Of a stretch of 64,000 nucleotides of DNA, positions 1 through 8,887 are shown one piece after another; the stretch's first letter is position 1, and each line of letters starts with the position of its first letter. The notes under the pieces were generated by a model, which saw only the letters and a list, made by a program, of their open reading frames with translations, ran no database searches and had not been told where the DNA came from. The stretch lies in the NCBI RefSeq assembly GCF_042433915.1, contig NZ_JBHLUN010000012.1, positions 168,016-232,015 on the forward strand. Direction: 5' to 3'. Source of the DNA: Roseomonas elaeocarpi. GTDB lineage: Bacteria > Pseudomonadota > Alphaproteobacteria > Acetobacterales > Acetobacteraceae. A program made the position numbers and the translations under genes.

Positions 1-453
1 CTGCCGGTGCTGCGGGGCTTCAACTTCGCCGGCGGCGCCTCGATCAGCCCGGAATACTTCACGCTGCTGCTGGGGCTGGTGCTCTACACCGCGGCCTTCA
101 TCGCCGAGATCGTGCGGGCCGGCATCACCTCGGTGGCCGGCGGCCAGTGGGAAGCGGCCGAGGCGCTGGGCCTGAAGCGCTCCACGGTGCTGCGCCGGAT
201 CATCCTGCCGCAGGCGCTGCGGGTGATCATCCCGCCGATGACCTCGCAGTACCTGAACCTGACCAAGAACTCCTCGCTCGCGGTGGCGATCGGCTACCAG
301 GACATCGTCAGCATCTCGAACACCACGCTGAACCAGACCGGTCAGGCGATCGAGGGCATCGCCATCATCATGCTGGTGTACCTGTGCATCAGCCTGAGCA
401 TCAGCCTCTTCATGAACTGGTACAACACGCGCATCGCGCTGGTTGAGCGCTGA
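1..453 (+). CDS. aapQ: Amino-acid ABC transporter permease, AapQ-like (3' part only)
   Basis: Inner-membrane permease of a polar amino-acid importer of the AapJQMP / HisMQ family. The frame is open from the first base, so only about 150 C-terminal residues are present; AapQ proteins are usually near 400. The visible part holds the EAA loop that docks on the ATPase (EALGLKRSTVLRRIILPQAL) and the last membrane segments. The stop is followed after 12 bases by aapM and then aapP, the usual aap order, so the binding protein aapJ should lie just upstream. Family assignment is firm; the substrate (general L-amino acids) is inferred from the family. Confidence 0.88.
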   Translation: MPVLRGFNFAGGASISPEYFTLLLGLVLYTAAFIAEIVRAGITSVAGGQWEAAEALGLKRSTVLRRIILPQALRVIIPPMTSQYLNLTKNSSLAVAIGYQDIVSISNTTLNQTGQAIEGIAIIMLVYLCISLSISLFMNWYNTRIALVER

Positions 454-465
454 GGAGCCCCGGGG

Positions 466-1599
466 ATGAGCGACATCACCCTCAACACCGCGGCCGCCGC
501 CTCGCCCGAGGCGGCGCCGCGCCAGCCCCCCGCCACCGTGGTGGGGCCCGTGGCCTGGGTGCGGGCCAACCTGTTCTCGGGCTGGATCTCCACCGCCGTC
601 ACGCTGCTGCTGGCCTATCTCCTGATCCGCTGGGCCGTGGGCTTCGTGGACTGGGCCTTCATCAACGCGATCTGGTGGGTGCCCGACAACCAGACCCAGG
701 TGTGCCGCGACCTGCATGGCACCGGCGCCTGCTGGGCGGTGATCACCGAGAAGCACCGCTTCATCCTGTTCGCCACCTACCCCTATGAGGAGCAGTGGCG
801 CCCGGCCATCGTGTGCCTGCTGTTCATCGCGCTCTACGCCATCTCGGCCATGCGCCGCTTCTGGCGATGGGAGCTGGCGGTCATCTGGGTGGTGACGCTG
901 GCGGTGATCGCGCTGCTGATGTGGGGCGGCGTCTTCGGGTTGAGCTACGTGTCGCAGGAGCGCTGGGGCGGGCTGCCGATCACGCTGATCCTGAGCACCT
1001 TCGGCATCGCGGTGGCCTTTCCGCTGGCGATCCTGGTGGCGCTGGGGCGACGCTCATCGATGCCCGCGATCCGGCTGCTGTGCATCGTCTACGTCGAGCT
1101 GATCCGCGGCGTGCCGCTGATCTCGCTGCTGTTCATGGCCAGCGTGATGTTTCCGCTGTTCCTGCCCGAGGGCATGAACATCGACAAGCTGCTGCGCGCG
1201 CAGATCGCCATCATCCTGTTCGCCGGCGCCTACCTGGCCGAGGTGGTGCGCGGCGGCCTCCAGGCGCTGAGCAAGGGCCAGTACGAGGCGGCCGACGCGC
1301 TGGGCCTGAGCTACTGGAAGAAGACCGGGCTGATCGTGCTGCCGCAGGCGCTGCGGCTGGTGATCCCGCCGCTGGTGAACACGTTCATCGGCTTCTTCAA
1401 GGACACCTCGCTGGTGCTGATCATCGGCATCTTCGACCTGCTGACGGCCGCCAAGACCTCGGTGATCGAGCCCGCCTGGCAGGGCTTCGGCGTCGAGGTC
1501 TACATCACCGTGGCCCTCGTCTACTTCCTGTTCTGCTTCGCCATGTCGCGCTACTCGCAGCGCCTCGAGGCCGAGCTCAACCGCCATCGCCGGCGCTGA
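466..1599 (+). CDS. aapM: Amino-acid ABC transporter permease AapM-like
   Basis: Second permease subunit of the same importer, 377 residues. It has a long hydrophilic N-terminus, an early membrane segment, the periplasmic stretch typical of AapM (around YPYEEQWRPA), and a C-terminal BPD-transport domain whose EAA loop reads YEAADALGLSYWKKTGLIVL. A GAGGAG ribosome site overlaps the aapQ stop and lies 8 bases before the ATG. It would form the heterodimeric channel with AapQ and be driven by AapP encoded next. No defect was seen. Confidence 0.9.
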   Translation: MSDITLNTAAAASPEAAPRQPPATVVGPVAWVRANLFSGWISTAVTLLLAYLLIRWAVGFVDWAFINAIWWVPDNQTQVCRDLHGTGACWAVITEKHRFILFATYPYEEQWRPAIVCLLFIALYAISAMRRFWRWELAVIWVVTLAVIALLMWGGVFGLSYVSQERWGGLPITLILSTFGIAVAFPLAILVALGRRSSMPAIRLLCIVYVELIRGVPLISLLFMASVMFPLFLPEGMNIDKLLRAQIAIILFAGAYLAEVVRGGLQALSKGQYEAADALGLSYWKKTGLIVLPQALRLVIPPLVNTFIGFFKDTSLVLIIGIFDLLTAAKTSVIEPAWQGFGVEVYITVALVYFLFCFAMSRYSQRLEAELNRHRRR

Positions 1600-1628
1600 C
1601 GCCGCAACCGTTCCGAAGGGATCACAGC

Positions 1629-2423
1629 ATGAGCGAAGCCCTCGCCCTCGAACCCCACGTCGCCTCCGCCGTGAAGGCCGGCGCGCCGCCGGCCATCCTG
1701 CTCGAGAACGTCAACAAGTGGTACGGCGCGATGCACGTGCTGCGCGACGTGAACCTGCAGGTCGCGACCGGCGAGCGCGTGGTGGTCTGCGGCCCCTCGG
1801 GTTCGGGCAAGTCTACCATGATCCGCTGCATCAACCGGCTGGAACAGCACCAGCAGGGCCGCATCGTGGTGGACGGGGTGGAGCTGACCGACGACGTCCG
1901 GGCGCTGGACACCATCCGGCGCGAGGTCGGCATGGTGTTCCAGAGCTTCAACCTGTTTCCACACCTCACCATCCTGCAGAACTGCACCCTGGCGCCGATT
2001 TGGGTGCGCCGCACGCCCAAGGCCCAGGCCGAGGAAGAGGCGATGGAGTACCTGCGCCGGGTCAAGATCCCCGATCAGGCCAACAAGTACCCGGGCCAGC
2101 TGTCGGGCGGGCAGCAGCAGCGCGTGGCCATCGCCCGGGCGCTGTGCATGAAGCCCAAGATCATGCTGTTCGACGAGCCGACCTCGGCGCTCGATCCCGA
2201 GATGATCAAGGAGGTGCTCGACACCATGATCGGCCTGGCCGCCACCGGCATGACCATGATCTGCGTCACCCACGAGATGGGCTTCGCCCGCACCGTCGCC
2301 GACCGGGTGGTGTTCATGGACCGCGGCGAGGTGGTGGAGAGCGGCCCGCCGGAGGAGCTGTTCAACAACCCCCGCACCGATCGCCTGCGCGGCTTCCTGA
2401 GCCAGATCCTGCGCGGCCACTGA
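1629..2423 (+). CDS. aapP: Amino-acid ABC transporter ATP-binding protein AapP-like
   Basis: Cytoplasmic ATPase of the importer, 264 residues, with a complete nucleotide-binding domain: Walker A GPSGSGKST (residues 55-63), signature LSGGQQQR, Walker B IMLFDEPTSALD and the switch histidine in VTHEMGF. The frame is open much further upstream, but the ATG at 1629 is chosen because it follows the aapM stop by 29 bases, has an AAGGG ribosome site and gives the normal family length. The hairpin 13 bases after the stop probably ends the operon. Confidence 0.93.
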   Translation: MSEALALEPHVASAVKAGAPPAILLENVNKWYGAMHVLRDVNLQVATGERVVVCGPSGSGKSTMIRCINRLEQHQQGRIVVDGVELTDDVRALDTIRREVGMVFQSFNLFPHLTILQNCTLAPIWVRRTPKAQAEEEAMEYLRRVKIPDQANKYPGQLSGGQQQRVAIARALCMKPKIMLFDEPTSALDPEMIKEVLDTMIGLAATGMTMICVTHEMGFARTVADRVVFMDRGEVVESGPPEELFNNPRTDRLRGFLSQILRGH

Positions 2424-2435
2424 GGGCGTCCCCCT

Positions 2436-2460
2436 CCCCGGCGCCCCACGGGCGCCGGGG
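2436..2460 (+). terminator. GC-rich hairpin after aapP
   Basis: A perfect 10-bp inverted repeat (CCCCGGCGCC / GGCGCCGGGG) with a 5-base loop starts 13 bases after the aapP stop. There is no T-run, as is common for terminators in very GC-rich genomes, so termination is inferred from position and stem strength. Confidence 0.5.
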
Positions 2461-2686
2461 GTGACGCGGGGCGGCGGGGAGGCCCGGCCGCGTGGCGCCG
2501 CCGCGGGCCAGAGCCCGGCCCCACCGGCCACCGGACGGCCAGCGGACGCCGCCGCGGCGGCGGTGACCGCCCCGCGCGGGCCACCGGAACCGGCGCCCCG
2601 CCCCGCCGGCGAGAGGGGGTGCGGCGGCTCGCCATCCCTTCATCGGGCCGTCCCTTGCATCCCCGTCGGGCGCGGGCGTATGCGTT

Positions 2687-4594
2687 ATGTTCAACGATCT
2701 TGCCCGGACCTTCGTGACATCCCACACGTCTCCCGGCGGTGCCCGCCCCCTGACCCTCGGTCTGCTGGTGGGCGTCCTCGGCGTCGTTTACGGCGATATC
2801 GGCACCAGCCCGCTCTACGCGCTGCGGGCCGCGCTGCTGCATTTTTCCTCCGACGGGCTGGAGCGGTGGGAGGTGCTGGGCGTCCTCAGCCTGATCGTGT
2901 GGTCGCTGATCCTGGTGGTCACGCTGAAATACGTGCTGATCGTGCTGCGCGCCGACAACCGTGGCGAGGGCGGCATCCTGGCGCTGATGGCGCTGGCCCA
3001 GCGCGCGGTGGTGAGCGAGCGGGCGCGCGGCATCGTTCTGCTGATCGGCATCGCCGGCGCCTGCCTGTTCTTCGGCGACGGCATCATCACGCCGGCGATC
3101 TCGGTGCTCTCCGCGGTGGAAGGCCTCAAGGTCATCTCGCCCACCTTCGGCGAGTGGGTGATCCCGATCTCGCTGGTGGTGCTGGTGGCGCTGTTCCTGG
3201 TGCAGTACCGCGGCTCCCACGCCATGGGGCGGATCTTCGGCCCCGTGATGGTGATGTGGTTCGCCCTGCTGGGTCTGCTGGGCCTGGTCGAGATCGTGCG
3301 TGAGCCGGGCGTGCTGGCAGCGCTGTCGCCGCACCACGCCATCCGCTTCTGCATCACCTACCAGCTCGCGGCCTTCGTGGCGCTGGGCTCGGTGGTGCTG
3401 GCGGTGACGGGGGCGGAGGCGCTGTATGCCGATATGGGGCATTTCGGCTCCCGCCCGATCCGGCTGGCCTGGCTGTTCTTCGTGCTGCCCTCGCTGGTGC
3501 TGAACTACCTGGGCCAGGGCGCGCTGGTGCTGGGCGACCCGGCGGCGCTGGACAACCCCTTCTTCCTGCTGGCCCCGGAATGGCTGCGGCTGCCGATGGT
3601 GGTGCTGGCGACGCTGGCCACCATCATCGCCAGCCAGGCGATGATCTCGGGCGCCTTCTCGATCGCGCGGCAATGCGTGCAGCTGGGCCTCCTGCCGCGC
3701 CTGGTGGTGCGCCACACCAGCGAGACCGAGGAAGGGCAGATCTACGTGCCCCAGGTGAACTTCGCGCTGCTGAGCGGCGTGGTGGTCTTGGTGCTGACCT
3801 TCCGCAATTCCGACAGCCTGGCCGCCGCCTACGGCATCGCGGTGACGGGCACCTTCCTGGCCACCTCCTGCCTCGCGGGGCTGGTGTTCCACAAGCGCTT
3901 CGGCTGGTCCTGGCCGCTGGTGGTGGTGGTATTTCTGCCGCTCTTCCTGCTCGACCTCGCCTTCTTCCTGAGCAACGTGCTGAAGATCCCCGATGGCGGC
4001 TGGGTGCCGCTGCTGCTGGGCGCGCTGCTCTACGGGCAGATGCTGACCTGGCGCCGTGGGCGGGAGCTGCTGTTCAGCCGCTTCCGGCAGGACAGCCTGC
4101 CGCTGAAATCCTTCTTGGCGCGGCTGCCGCAGTCGCGCACCATCCGGGTGCCCGGCGTCGCGGTGTTCATGACCGGGCAGGCGGACTACGTGCCCAACGC
4201 GCTGCTGCACAACCTCAAGCACAACAAGGTCCTGCACGAGCGCATCATTTTCGTGACCGTGATCAACGAGGACGTGCCCACCGCGGCCGAGCGGGGTTCG
4301 GTGGAAACGCTGGCGCCGGGCATCCACCGGGTGATGCTGCGCTACGGCTTCCTGGAAAGCCCCAACGTGCCGCGCGACCTCGACGCGCTGCACGGCGACG
4401 ACAACACCTTCGAGCCGATGCAGGCCTCCTACTTCCTCGGGCGCGAAACGCTGGTGCAGGCCACGGTGCCCAAGATGTCGATGTGGCAGCAGTGGCTCTT
4501 CACGGTGATGAGCCGCAACTCGCTGCCTGCCACGGAGTTCTTTCGGATTCCCAGCGACCGGGTGGTGGAACTGGGTGTAAGAATCGCGATCTGA
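2687..4594 (+). CDS. kup: Potassium uptake protein Kup (KUP/HAK/KT family)
   Basis: Secondary potassium transporter of the inner membrane, 635 residues, the normal size for the family. After a short polar N-terminus the first membrane helix carries the family hallmark YGDIGTSPLYA (residues 35-45). About twelve hydrophobic segments follow, then a cytoplasmic C-terminal domain from roughly residue 450. The ATG at 2687 lacks a clear Shine-Dalgarno sequence, so the start is less certain than the identity. The 263 bases upstream after the aapP hairpin hold no other gene. Probably monocistronic or co-transcribed with the small gene 16 bases downstream. Confidence 0.95.
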   Translation: MFNDLARTFVTSHTSPGGARPLTLGLLVGVLGVVYGDIGTSPLYALRAALLHFSSDGLERWEVLGVLSLIVWSLILVVTLKYVLIVLRADNRGEGGILALMALAQRAVVSERARGIVLLIGIAGACLFFGDGIITPAISVLSAVEGLKVISPTFGEWVIPISLVVLVALFLVQYRGSHAMGRIFGPVMVMWFALLGLLGLVEIVREPGVLAALSPHHAIRFCITYQLAAFVALGSVVLAVTGAEALYADMGHFGSRPIRLAWLFFVLPSLVLNYLGQGALVLGDPAALDNPFFLLAPEWLRLPMVVLATLATIIASQAMISGAFSIARQCVQLGLLPRLVVRHTSETEEGQIYVPQVNFALLSGVVVLVLTFRNSDSLAAAYGIAVTGTFLATSCLAGLVFHKRFGWSWPLVVVVFLPLFLLDLAFFLSNVLKIPDGGWVPLLLGALLYGQMLTWRRGRELLFSRFRQDSLPLKSFLARLPQSRTIRVPGVAVFMTGQADYVPNALLHNLKHNKVLHERIIFVTVINEDVPTAAERGSVETLAPGIHRVMLRYGFLESPNVPRDLDALHGDDNTFEPMQASYFLGRETLVQATVPKMSMWQQWLFTVMSRNSLPATEFFRIPSDRVVELGVRIAI

Positions 4595-4610
4595 GCGGAG
4601 GAGAAGCGGC

Positions 4611-4976
4611 GTGGCCCTGGTGATCCTGTCCCCGAGCGGTGGCCCGGGATTGCCGGAAGGAAGCCCGGAGCACCGCTACGAGATCAACCTGACCCTGGAC
4701 GGCGGCGGGCTGCCCTCGGCCGAGGCCTGGCAGGCCGACCCGGCGCCCTGGCTGGCGCGGCGCATCTGGCCGGGCGACGGTTTGAGCGAGGGCGACGTGC
4801 AGTACGACCCCGACCTCGGCTGGACGCTGCGCTTCTTCCGGCAGCCGGGGGCTGCCGACGACGCGCCGCTGCACGCCATGATCCAGGGGCACCTGCGCCT
4901 GCGCCCGGGCGAGCACGTCACCATCGTGGAGCCCGACGGCCGCAGCAATTCCTGGCGGGTGGTCGGCGTCAGCTGA
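4611..4976 (+). CDS. Small conserved-type hypothetical protein
   Basis: A 121-residue soluble protein that I do not recognise. It has no signal peptide or membrane segment. It begins with GTG, preceded by a strong GGAGGAGA ribosome site, 16 bases after the kup stop. The sequence is acidic and rich in Gly, Pro and Trp, with a beta-like pattern near the C-terminus (HVTIVEPDGRSNSWRVVGV). Co-transcription with kup is likely, but nothing in the protein indicates a role in potassium uptake. The next 240 bases up to the following gene show no gene. Confidence 0.7.
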   Translation: MALVILSPSGGPGLPEGSPEHRYEINLTLDGGGLPSAEAWQADPAPWLARRIWPGDGLSEGDVQYDPDLGWTLRFFRQPGAADDAPLHAMIQGHLRLRPGEHVTIVEPDGRSNSWRVVGVS

Positions 4977-5216
4977 GTTCCGGGCGGGTCGCTGCCGGCC
5001 CCTCCCCGCCTGCTCGCCCCCGCTTGGCTGGCCCCGTCTGCCCGCACTGACTTGGCCGCGCTGACCTGCCCGTGTGCCCGCCCGGGTGACGGGCGATGGT
5101 CCCGGCGTGGCCCGGTTCGGCGCCCGCGCGCCAGCCTCCCCGCTGACACATGGCTCCGGCGGTGGGGTCGGCACGCAGCTTGCTGGACGGCGACGCTCAA
5201 TGGAACGGAGGCCGTG

Positions 5217-6854
5217 ATGGTGCGGATCGGACGAGGCGGCACGCTGCGGCGGCGCGAGGCGGTGCTGGCGGGGGTGTCGCTGCTGGCGGGTGGGCTGGGC
5301 GCCTTGAAGCCGGCCGCGGCCCAGGGGAGCGGCGCGCCGGGGGATCAGGCACGGGAGATCTCGATCGGCGTCGCCTCGGCGGTGACCTCGATCGACCCGC
5401 ACTTCCACAACCTGTCCTCCAACTTCAACATCGACATCAACCTGTTCGACCGCCTCATCCACATGGACGAGCGGCAGCAACCGCAGCCGGGCCTCGCCAC
5501 CGCCTGGAAGGCGCTCGACGACACGACCTGGGAGTTCACGCTGCGGCAGGGCGTGGTGTTCCACGACGGCAAGCCCTTCGGGGCGGAGGACGTGGCGGCC
5601 TCGATCCGGCGCGTGGCCTGGGTGCCCAACAGCCCCGGCTCCTTCCTGGTCTACACGCGTGCCATCACCGGGATCGAGGTGGTGGACGACCACACCATCC
5701 GCTTCCGCACCGAAGGACCCACCCCGCTGCTGCCGGTGGATCTGAGCTCGGTCATGATCGTGCCCCGCGCGCTGGAACACGCGCCCACTGCGGACTTCAA
5801 CAGCGGCGTGGCCGCCGTCGGCACCGGCCCCTACAGCTTCGTGGAATACGTGCCCAACAACCGCGTGACGCTGCGCCGCAACGACCGCTACTGGGGTCCG
5901 AAGCCGGCCTGGGAAAAGGCCACGATCCGCATGATCCCGGTCAACGCCTCGCGCGTGGCGGCGCTGCTGGCGGGCGACGTGCAGGCGATCGACAGCGTGC
6001 CGCCGAGCGACGCGCCGCAGCTGCGCAAGAACGCGCAGCTGAGCGTGGTCAGCACGCGATCCAACGCGGTGCAGTTCCTCCACCTCGACAGCTTCCGGGC
6101 GCAGACGCCGGGCGTGACGGCGCGCGACGGCTCGCCCCTGCCGCGCAACCCCTTGCAGGACCTGCGGGTGCGCAAGGCGATCTCGCACGCGATCAACCGC
6201 GACGCGCTGGTGCGCAACATCATGGAGGGCGCGGCGGCGCCCGCGGGGCAGCTGCTGGCGGACGGCTTCTTCGGCGTCAGCCCGCGGCTGAAGCCCGACA
6301 GCTACGACCCGGCCATGGCGAAGAAGCTGCTGACGGAAGCCGGCTACGCCGACGGCTTCGCGATGACGCTGTATGCGCCCAACGACCGCTACATCAACGG
6401 CGCCAAGGTGGCGCAGGCGGTGGGGCAGATGCTGGGCCGGGTGGGCATCGAGACCAAGGTCGAGACGCCGCCCTGGTCGGTGTTCATCGCCCAGGCCAGC
6501 GCGCCGAACTACAACTACAGCGCCTTCCTGATCGGCAACAGCTCCACCACCGGCGAGGCATCCTTCCCGCTGCGCTCGCAGGTGGGAACGGTGGACTTCA
6601 AGACCGGCATGGGTTCCTCCAACCGGTCGCGCTATTCCAACCCGCAGGTGGACGCGGTGCTGGCGGAAGCGATGCGCACCGTGGACGACGCAAAACGGTC
6701 GGCGCTGCTGCAGAAGACGGCCGAGATCGCGATGGCGGACCAGGCGGTGGTGCCGCTGCTCTACACCGACAATGTTTACGCCCTGCGCAAGGGCCTGCAC
6801 TACGCGCCGCGCTCCGACGGCTACCTGGCGGCCGCCATGGTGCAGCCGCAGTGA
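5217..6854 (+). CDS. Peptide-type ABC transporter substrate-binding protein (SBP family 5)
   Basis: Periplasmic solute-binding protein of the DppA/OppA family, 545 residues. A twin-arginine signal (RRREAVLAG, residues 12-20) with a hydrophobic core ends near AAAQG at residue 36, suggesting Tat export. Family marks include SIDPHFHNLSSNF near the mature N-terminus, DDTTWEFTLRQGVVFHDG and the GTGPYSFVEY region. The ATG at 5217 is chosen over upstream in-frame codons because it has a GGAG site and gives a signal peptide at residue 1. No permease or ATPase gene is adjacent; the next genes encode a DHP-decarboxylase-like protein and an SDR. It is a clear paralogue of the protein at 58946-60547. Confidence 0.88.
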   Translation: MVRIGRGGTLRRREAVLAGVSLLAGGLGALKPAAAQGSGAPGDQAREISIGVASAVTSIDPHFHNLSSNFNIDINLFDRLIHMDERQQPQPGLATAWKALDDTTWEFTLRQGVVFHDGKPFGAEDVAASIRRVAWVPNSPGSFLVYTRAITGIEVVDDHTIRFRTEGPTPLLPVDLSSVMIVPRALEHAPTADFNSGVAAVGTGPYSFVEYVPNNRVTLRRNDRYWGPKPAWEKATIRMIPVNASRVAALLAGDVQAIDSVPPSDAPQLRKNAQLSVVSTRSNAVQFLHLDSFRAQTPGVTARDGSPLPRNPLQDLRVRKAISHAINRDALVRNIMEGAAAPAGQLLADGFFGVSPRLKPDSYDPAMAKKLLTEAGYADGFAMTLYAPNDRYINGAKVAQAVGQMLGRVGIETKVETPPWSVFIAQASAPNYNYSAFLIGNSSTTGEASFPLRSQVGTVDFKTGMGSSNRSRYSNPQVDAVLAEAMRTVDDAKRSALLQKTAEIAMADQAVVPLLYTDNVYALRKGLHYAPRSDGYLAAAMVQPQ

Positions 6855-6889
6855 CGACGGGCGCGAATAGACCCGAGGGGGAGCCAGTC

Positions 6890-7867
6890 ATGGCTGATCT
6901 GCCGATCCACCTGTGCTGCGCCGACTACGCGCGGCTGATGCCGCTCGCGCGCGGGGAGGTCTCGGTGCCGGGCATCGACCTCACCCTGACGCTGGGGCGC
7001 GGCGGCTCCTGGCCGGACCGGGCGGAGATGCTGCGCCGGGCGCTGAACGACCCGGCGGTGGACGGGGGCGAGTCCTCGATGTGCCGCCACCTGATGCGGC
7101 TGGCCGCGGGCGACCGCAGCCACGTCGCACTGCCGGTCTTCCCATTGCGCGGCTTCACGGCGCGCGACCTTTACGTGCGTGCCGGCGGCGCGGTGCGGGT
7201 GCCGGCCGACCTCCAGGGGCGGCGGATCGGCATGTACGGCTGGGCCAACAGCGGCGCGGTCTGGTACCGGCACCTGCTGGAATATTTCGGCGTTTCGGTC
7301 GAGGGAATTGAGTGGTGGATCGGCACGGTGGACGAGCCGCAGCCCGCCAGCGGCCCCGGCCCGCTGCCCGCCGGCGTGCAGGCCGTGGCCACGGGGCGGT
7401 CGTTGTCGGAGATGCTGATCGCGGGCGAGATCGACGCGCTGTTCTCCCCGCCGCGCCCCCTCGCCTACCACCGGGAAAACGGGCCGATCGTGCGGCTGAC
7501 GCCCGACTTCCCCGAGGTGGAGAGCGAATACTTCCGCCGCACCGCGATGTTCCCCGTGCAGCACCTCGTGCTGGTGCGCCGCGCGGTGTGGGAAAGCAAC
7601 CGCTGGATCGCCGGGGCGCTGACGGAAGGCTTCAGCCGCTGCAACGACGCCTTCACCGCCGCCCAGCGCAACTTCCCCTACGCCACGCCCTGGCTGGAGG
7701 ATGAGCTGGAGCGTACCGAGGCGCTGCTGGGCGAGGACTTCCACCCCTACGGCTTCGAGCGGAACCGGGAACAGGTGCGGGTCTTCGCCGACCAGGCCTA
7801 CCGTTCCGGCATCGTGGGCCGGATGGTCGAGCCGGAAGAGTTCTTCCGGGAATACCTGGAGAGCTGA
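6890..7867 (+). CDS. 4,5-dihydroxyphthalate decarboxylase-like / type-2 periplasmic-binding-fold protein
   Basis: A 325-residue protein without an obvious signal peptide, resembling the family annotated as 4,5-dihydroxyphthalate decarboxylase or ABC substrate-binding protein (type-2 periplasmic-binding fold). The visible marks are the N-terminal DYARLMPLARGEVSVPGIDL, the ESSMCRHLM stretch, and DLQGRRIGMYGWANSGAVWYRHLLE cut as GRRIGMYGW and GAVWYRHLL. The ATG at 6890 is preceded by a GAGGGGGAG site and lies 35 bases after the binding-protein gene, so the two are probably one operon. Whether it is an enzyme or a soluble binding protein cannot be settled from sequence alone. Confidence 0.75.
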   Translation: MADLPIHLCCADYARLMPLARGEVSVPGIDLTLTLGRGGSWPDRAEMLRRALNDPAVDGGESSMCRHLMRLAAGDRSHVALPVFPLRGFTARDLYVRAGGAVRVPADLQGRRIGMYGWANSGAVWYRHLLEYFGVSVEGIEWWIGTVDEPQPASGPGPLPAGVQAVATGRSLSEMLIAGEIDALFSPPRPLAYHRENGPIVRLTPDFPEVESEYFRRTAMFPVQHLVLVRRAVWESNRWIAGALTEGFSRCNDAFTAAQRNFPYATPWLEDELERTEALLGEDFHPYGFERNREQVRVFADQAYRSGIVGRMVEPEEFFREYLES

Positions 7868-7928
7868 GGCGGAGGGGGCGGCGGGCAGCGCGCCCGCCGT
7901 CGCGGCAGGGGATCAGGGGAGACGCAGG

Positions 7929-8705
7929 ATGGAACTGGGATTGCGGGGAAAGCGGGCGCTGGTGACCGGCGGCACGCGGGGGATCGGCCGGGCCATCGGC
8001 ACCGCGCTGCTGCGCGAGGGCGCGGCGCTGGCGGTCTGCGGCCGCTCGGCCGAGGGGCTGCGCGACGCCGAGGCGGCGCTGCGGACGGCATCGGACGGGG
8101 CGCAGGTCTTCGGCACGGTGGCCGACGTCGCGGTGCCCGAGGATGCCGCGCGCTTCGTGGCGGAGGCCGCATCGGCGCTGGGCGGGGTGGACCTCGTGGT
8201 GTGCAACGTCGGCGGCACCGCCGGCGGCTGGTTCGAGGAAGCGGGCGCCGAGGACTGGACCAGGACCTTCGGGCTGAACCTGTTCCACAGCGTCAACACC
8301 ATCCGTGCCGCGGTGCCGGAGATGCGGCGGCAGGGCGGCGGCTCGGTGGTGCTGATCTCCTCGATCTCCGGCTGGAAGCCCGGCAGCAAGGCGCAGTACG
8401 CCACCGCCAAGGCGGCGGAGATCCAGCTCGCCGCCTCGCTGGCACCCGAGCTCGCGCGCGACAACATCCGCGTCAACACCGTCAGCCCCGGCTCGATCAT
8501 GTTCGAGGGCGGCGGCTGGGCGCGGCGCATGCAGGCGGAGCCGGAGCGCATGACGGCCTTCCTGCGCGACGAGTTCCCCGCCGGCCGCATGGGCACGGTG
8601 GAGGAGATCGCGGACGTGGTGTGCTTCGTGTTGTCGGAGCGGGCCCGCTGGATCAACGGCGCGCATATCCCGGTGGACGGGGCGCAGGGCCGGCCGGGGC
8701 TGTAG
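7929..8705 (+). CDS. SDR family NAD(P)-dependent oxidoreductase
   Basis: Classical short-chain dehydrogenase/reductase of 258 residues. The cofactor motif TGGTRGIG lies at about residues 14-21. CNVGG replaces the usual NNAG. The catalytic Ser is in ISSISG and the Tyr/Lys pair in YATAK. The C-terminus has the family end WINGAHIPVDGAQ. ATG 7929 is chosen because it starts directly before the Rossmann strand; earlier in-frame codons fall in the preceding intergenic stretch. It follows the DHP-decarboxylase-like gene by 61 bases, so it is likely the third gene of that unit. The substrate is unknown. Confidence 0.88.
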   Translation: MELGLRGKRALVTGGTRGIGRAIGTALLREGAALAVCGRSAEGLRDAEAALRTASDGAQVFGTVADVAVPEDAARFVAEAASALGGVDLVVCNVGGTAGGWFEEAGAEDWTRTFGLNLFHSVNTIRAAVPEMRRQGGGSVVLISSISGWKPGSKAQYATAKAAEIQLAASLAPELARDNIRVNTVSPGSIMFEGGGWARRMQAEPERMTAFLRDEFPAGRMGTVEEIADVVCFVLSERARWINGAHIPVDGAQGRPGL

Positions 8706-8887
8706 CGCCGGGGCTTTGCGATGGGGCAGCGGCTGGATTTGCACTGTCCGCTGTCCTCCCCCGCAGGGCGCCGCCACTGCCGGGTGCCACCCGTGACGAC
8801 TGCCGCCCCGTACCGTTTGCAGGCCGCGGCAACCTCGCCCGTCGCAGGGCGGGACCTGACCGGCCGCGGCGGCGCCAGGGCTGCGCC

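Noticed and set aside
2075..4393. Long open frame antisense to aapP and kup (772 codons)
   Set aside because: His/Gln/Arg-rich translation is the antisense shadow typical of very GC-rich genes; kup on the other strand is unmistakable.
4500..6800. Long minus-strand frame of 766 codons
   Set aside because: Covers a real binding-protein gene on the plus strand and has shadow composition with no recognisable domain.
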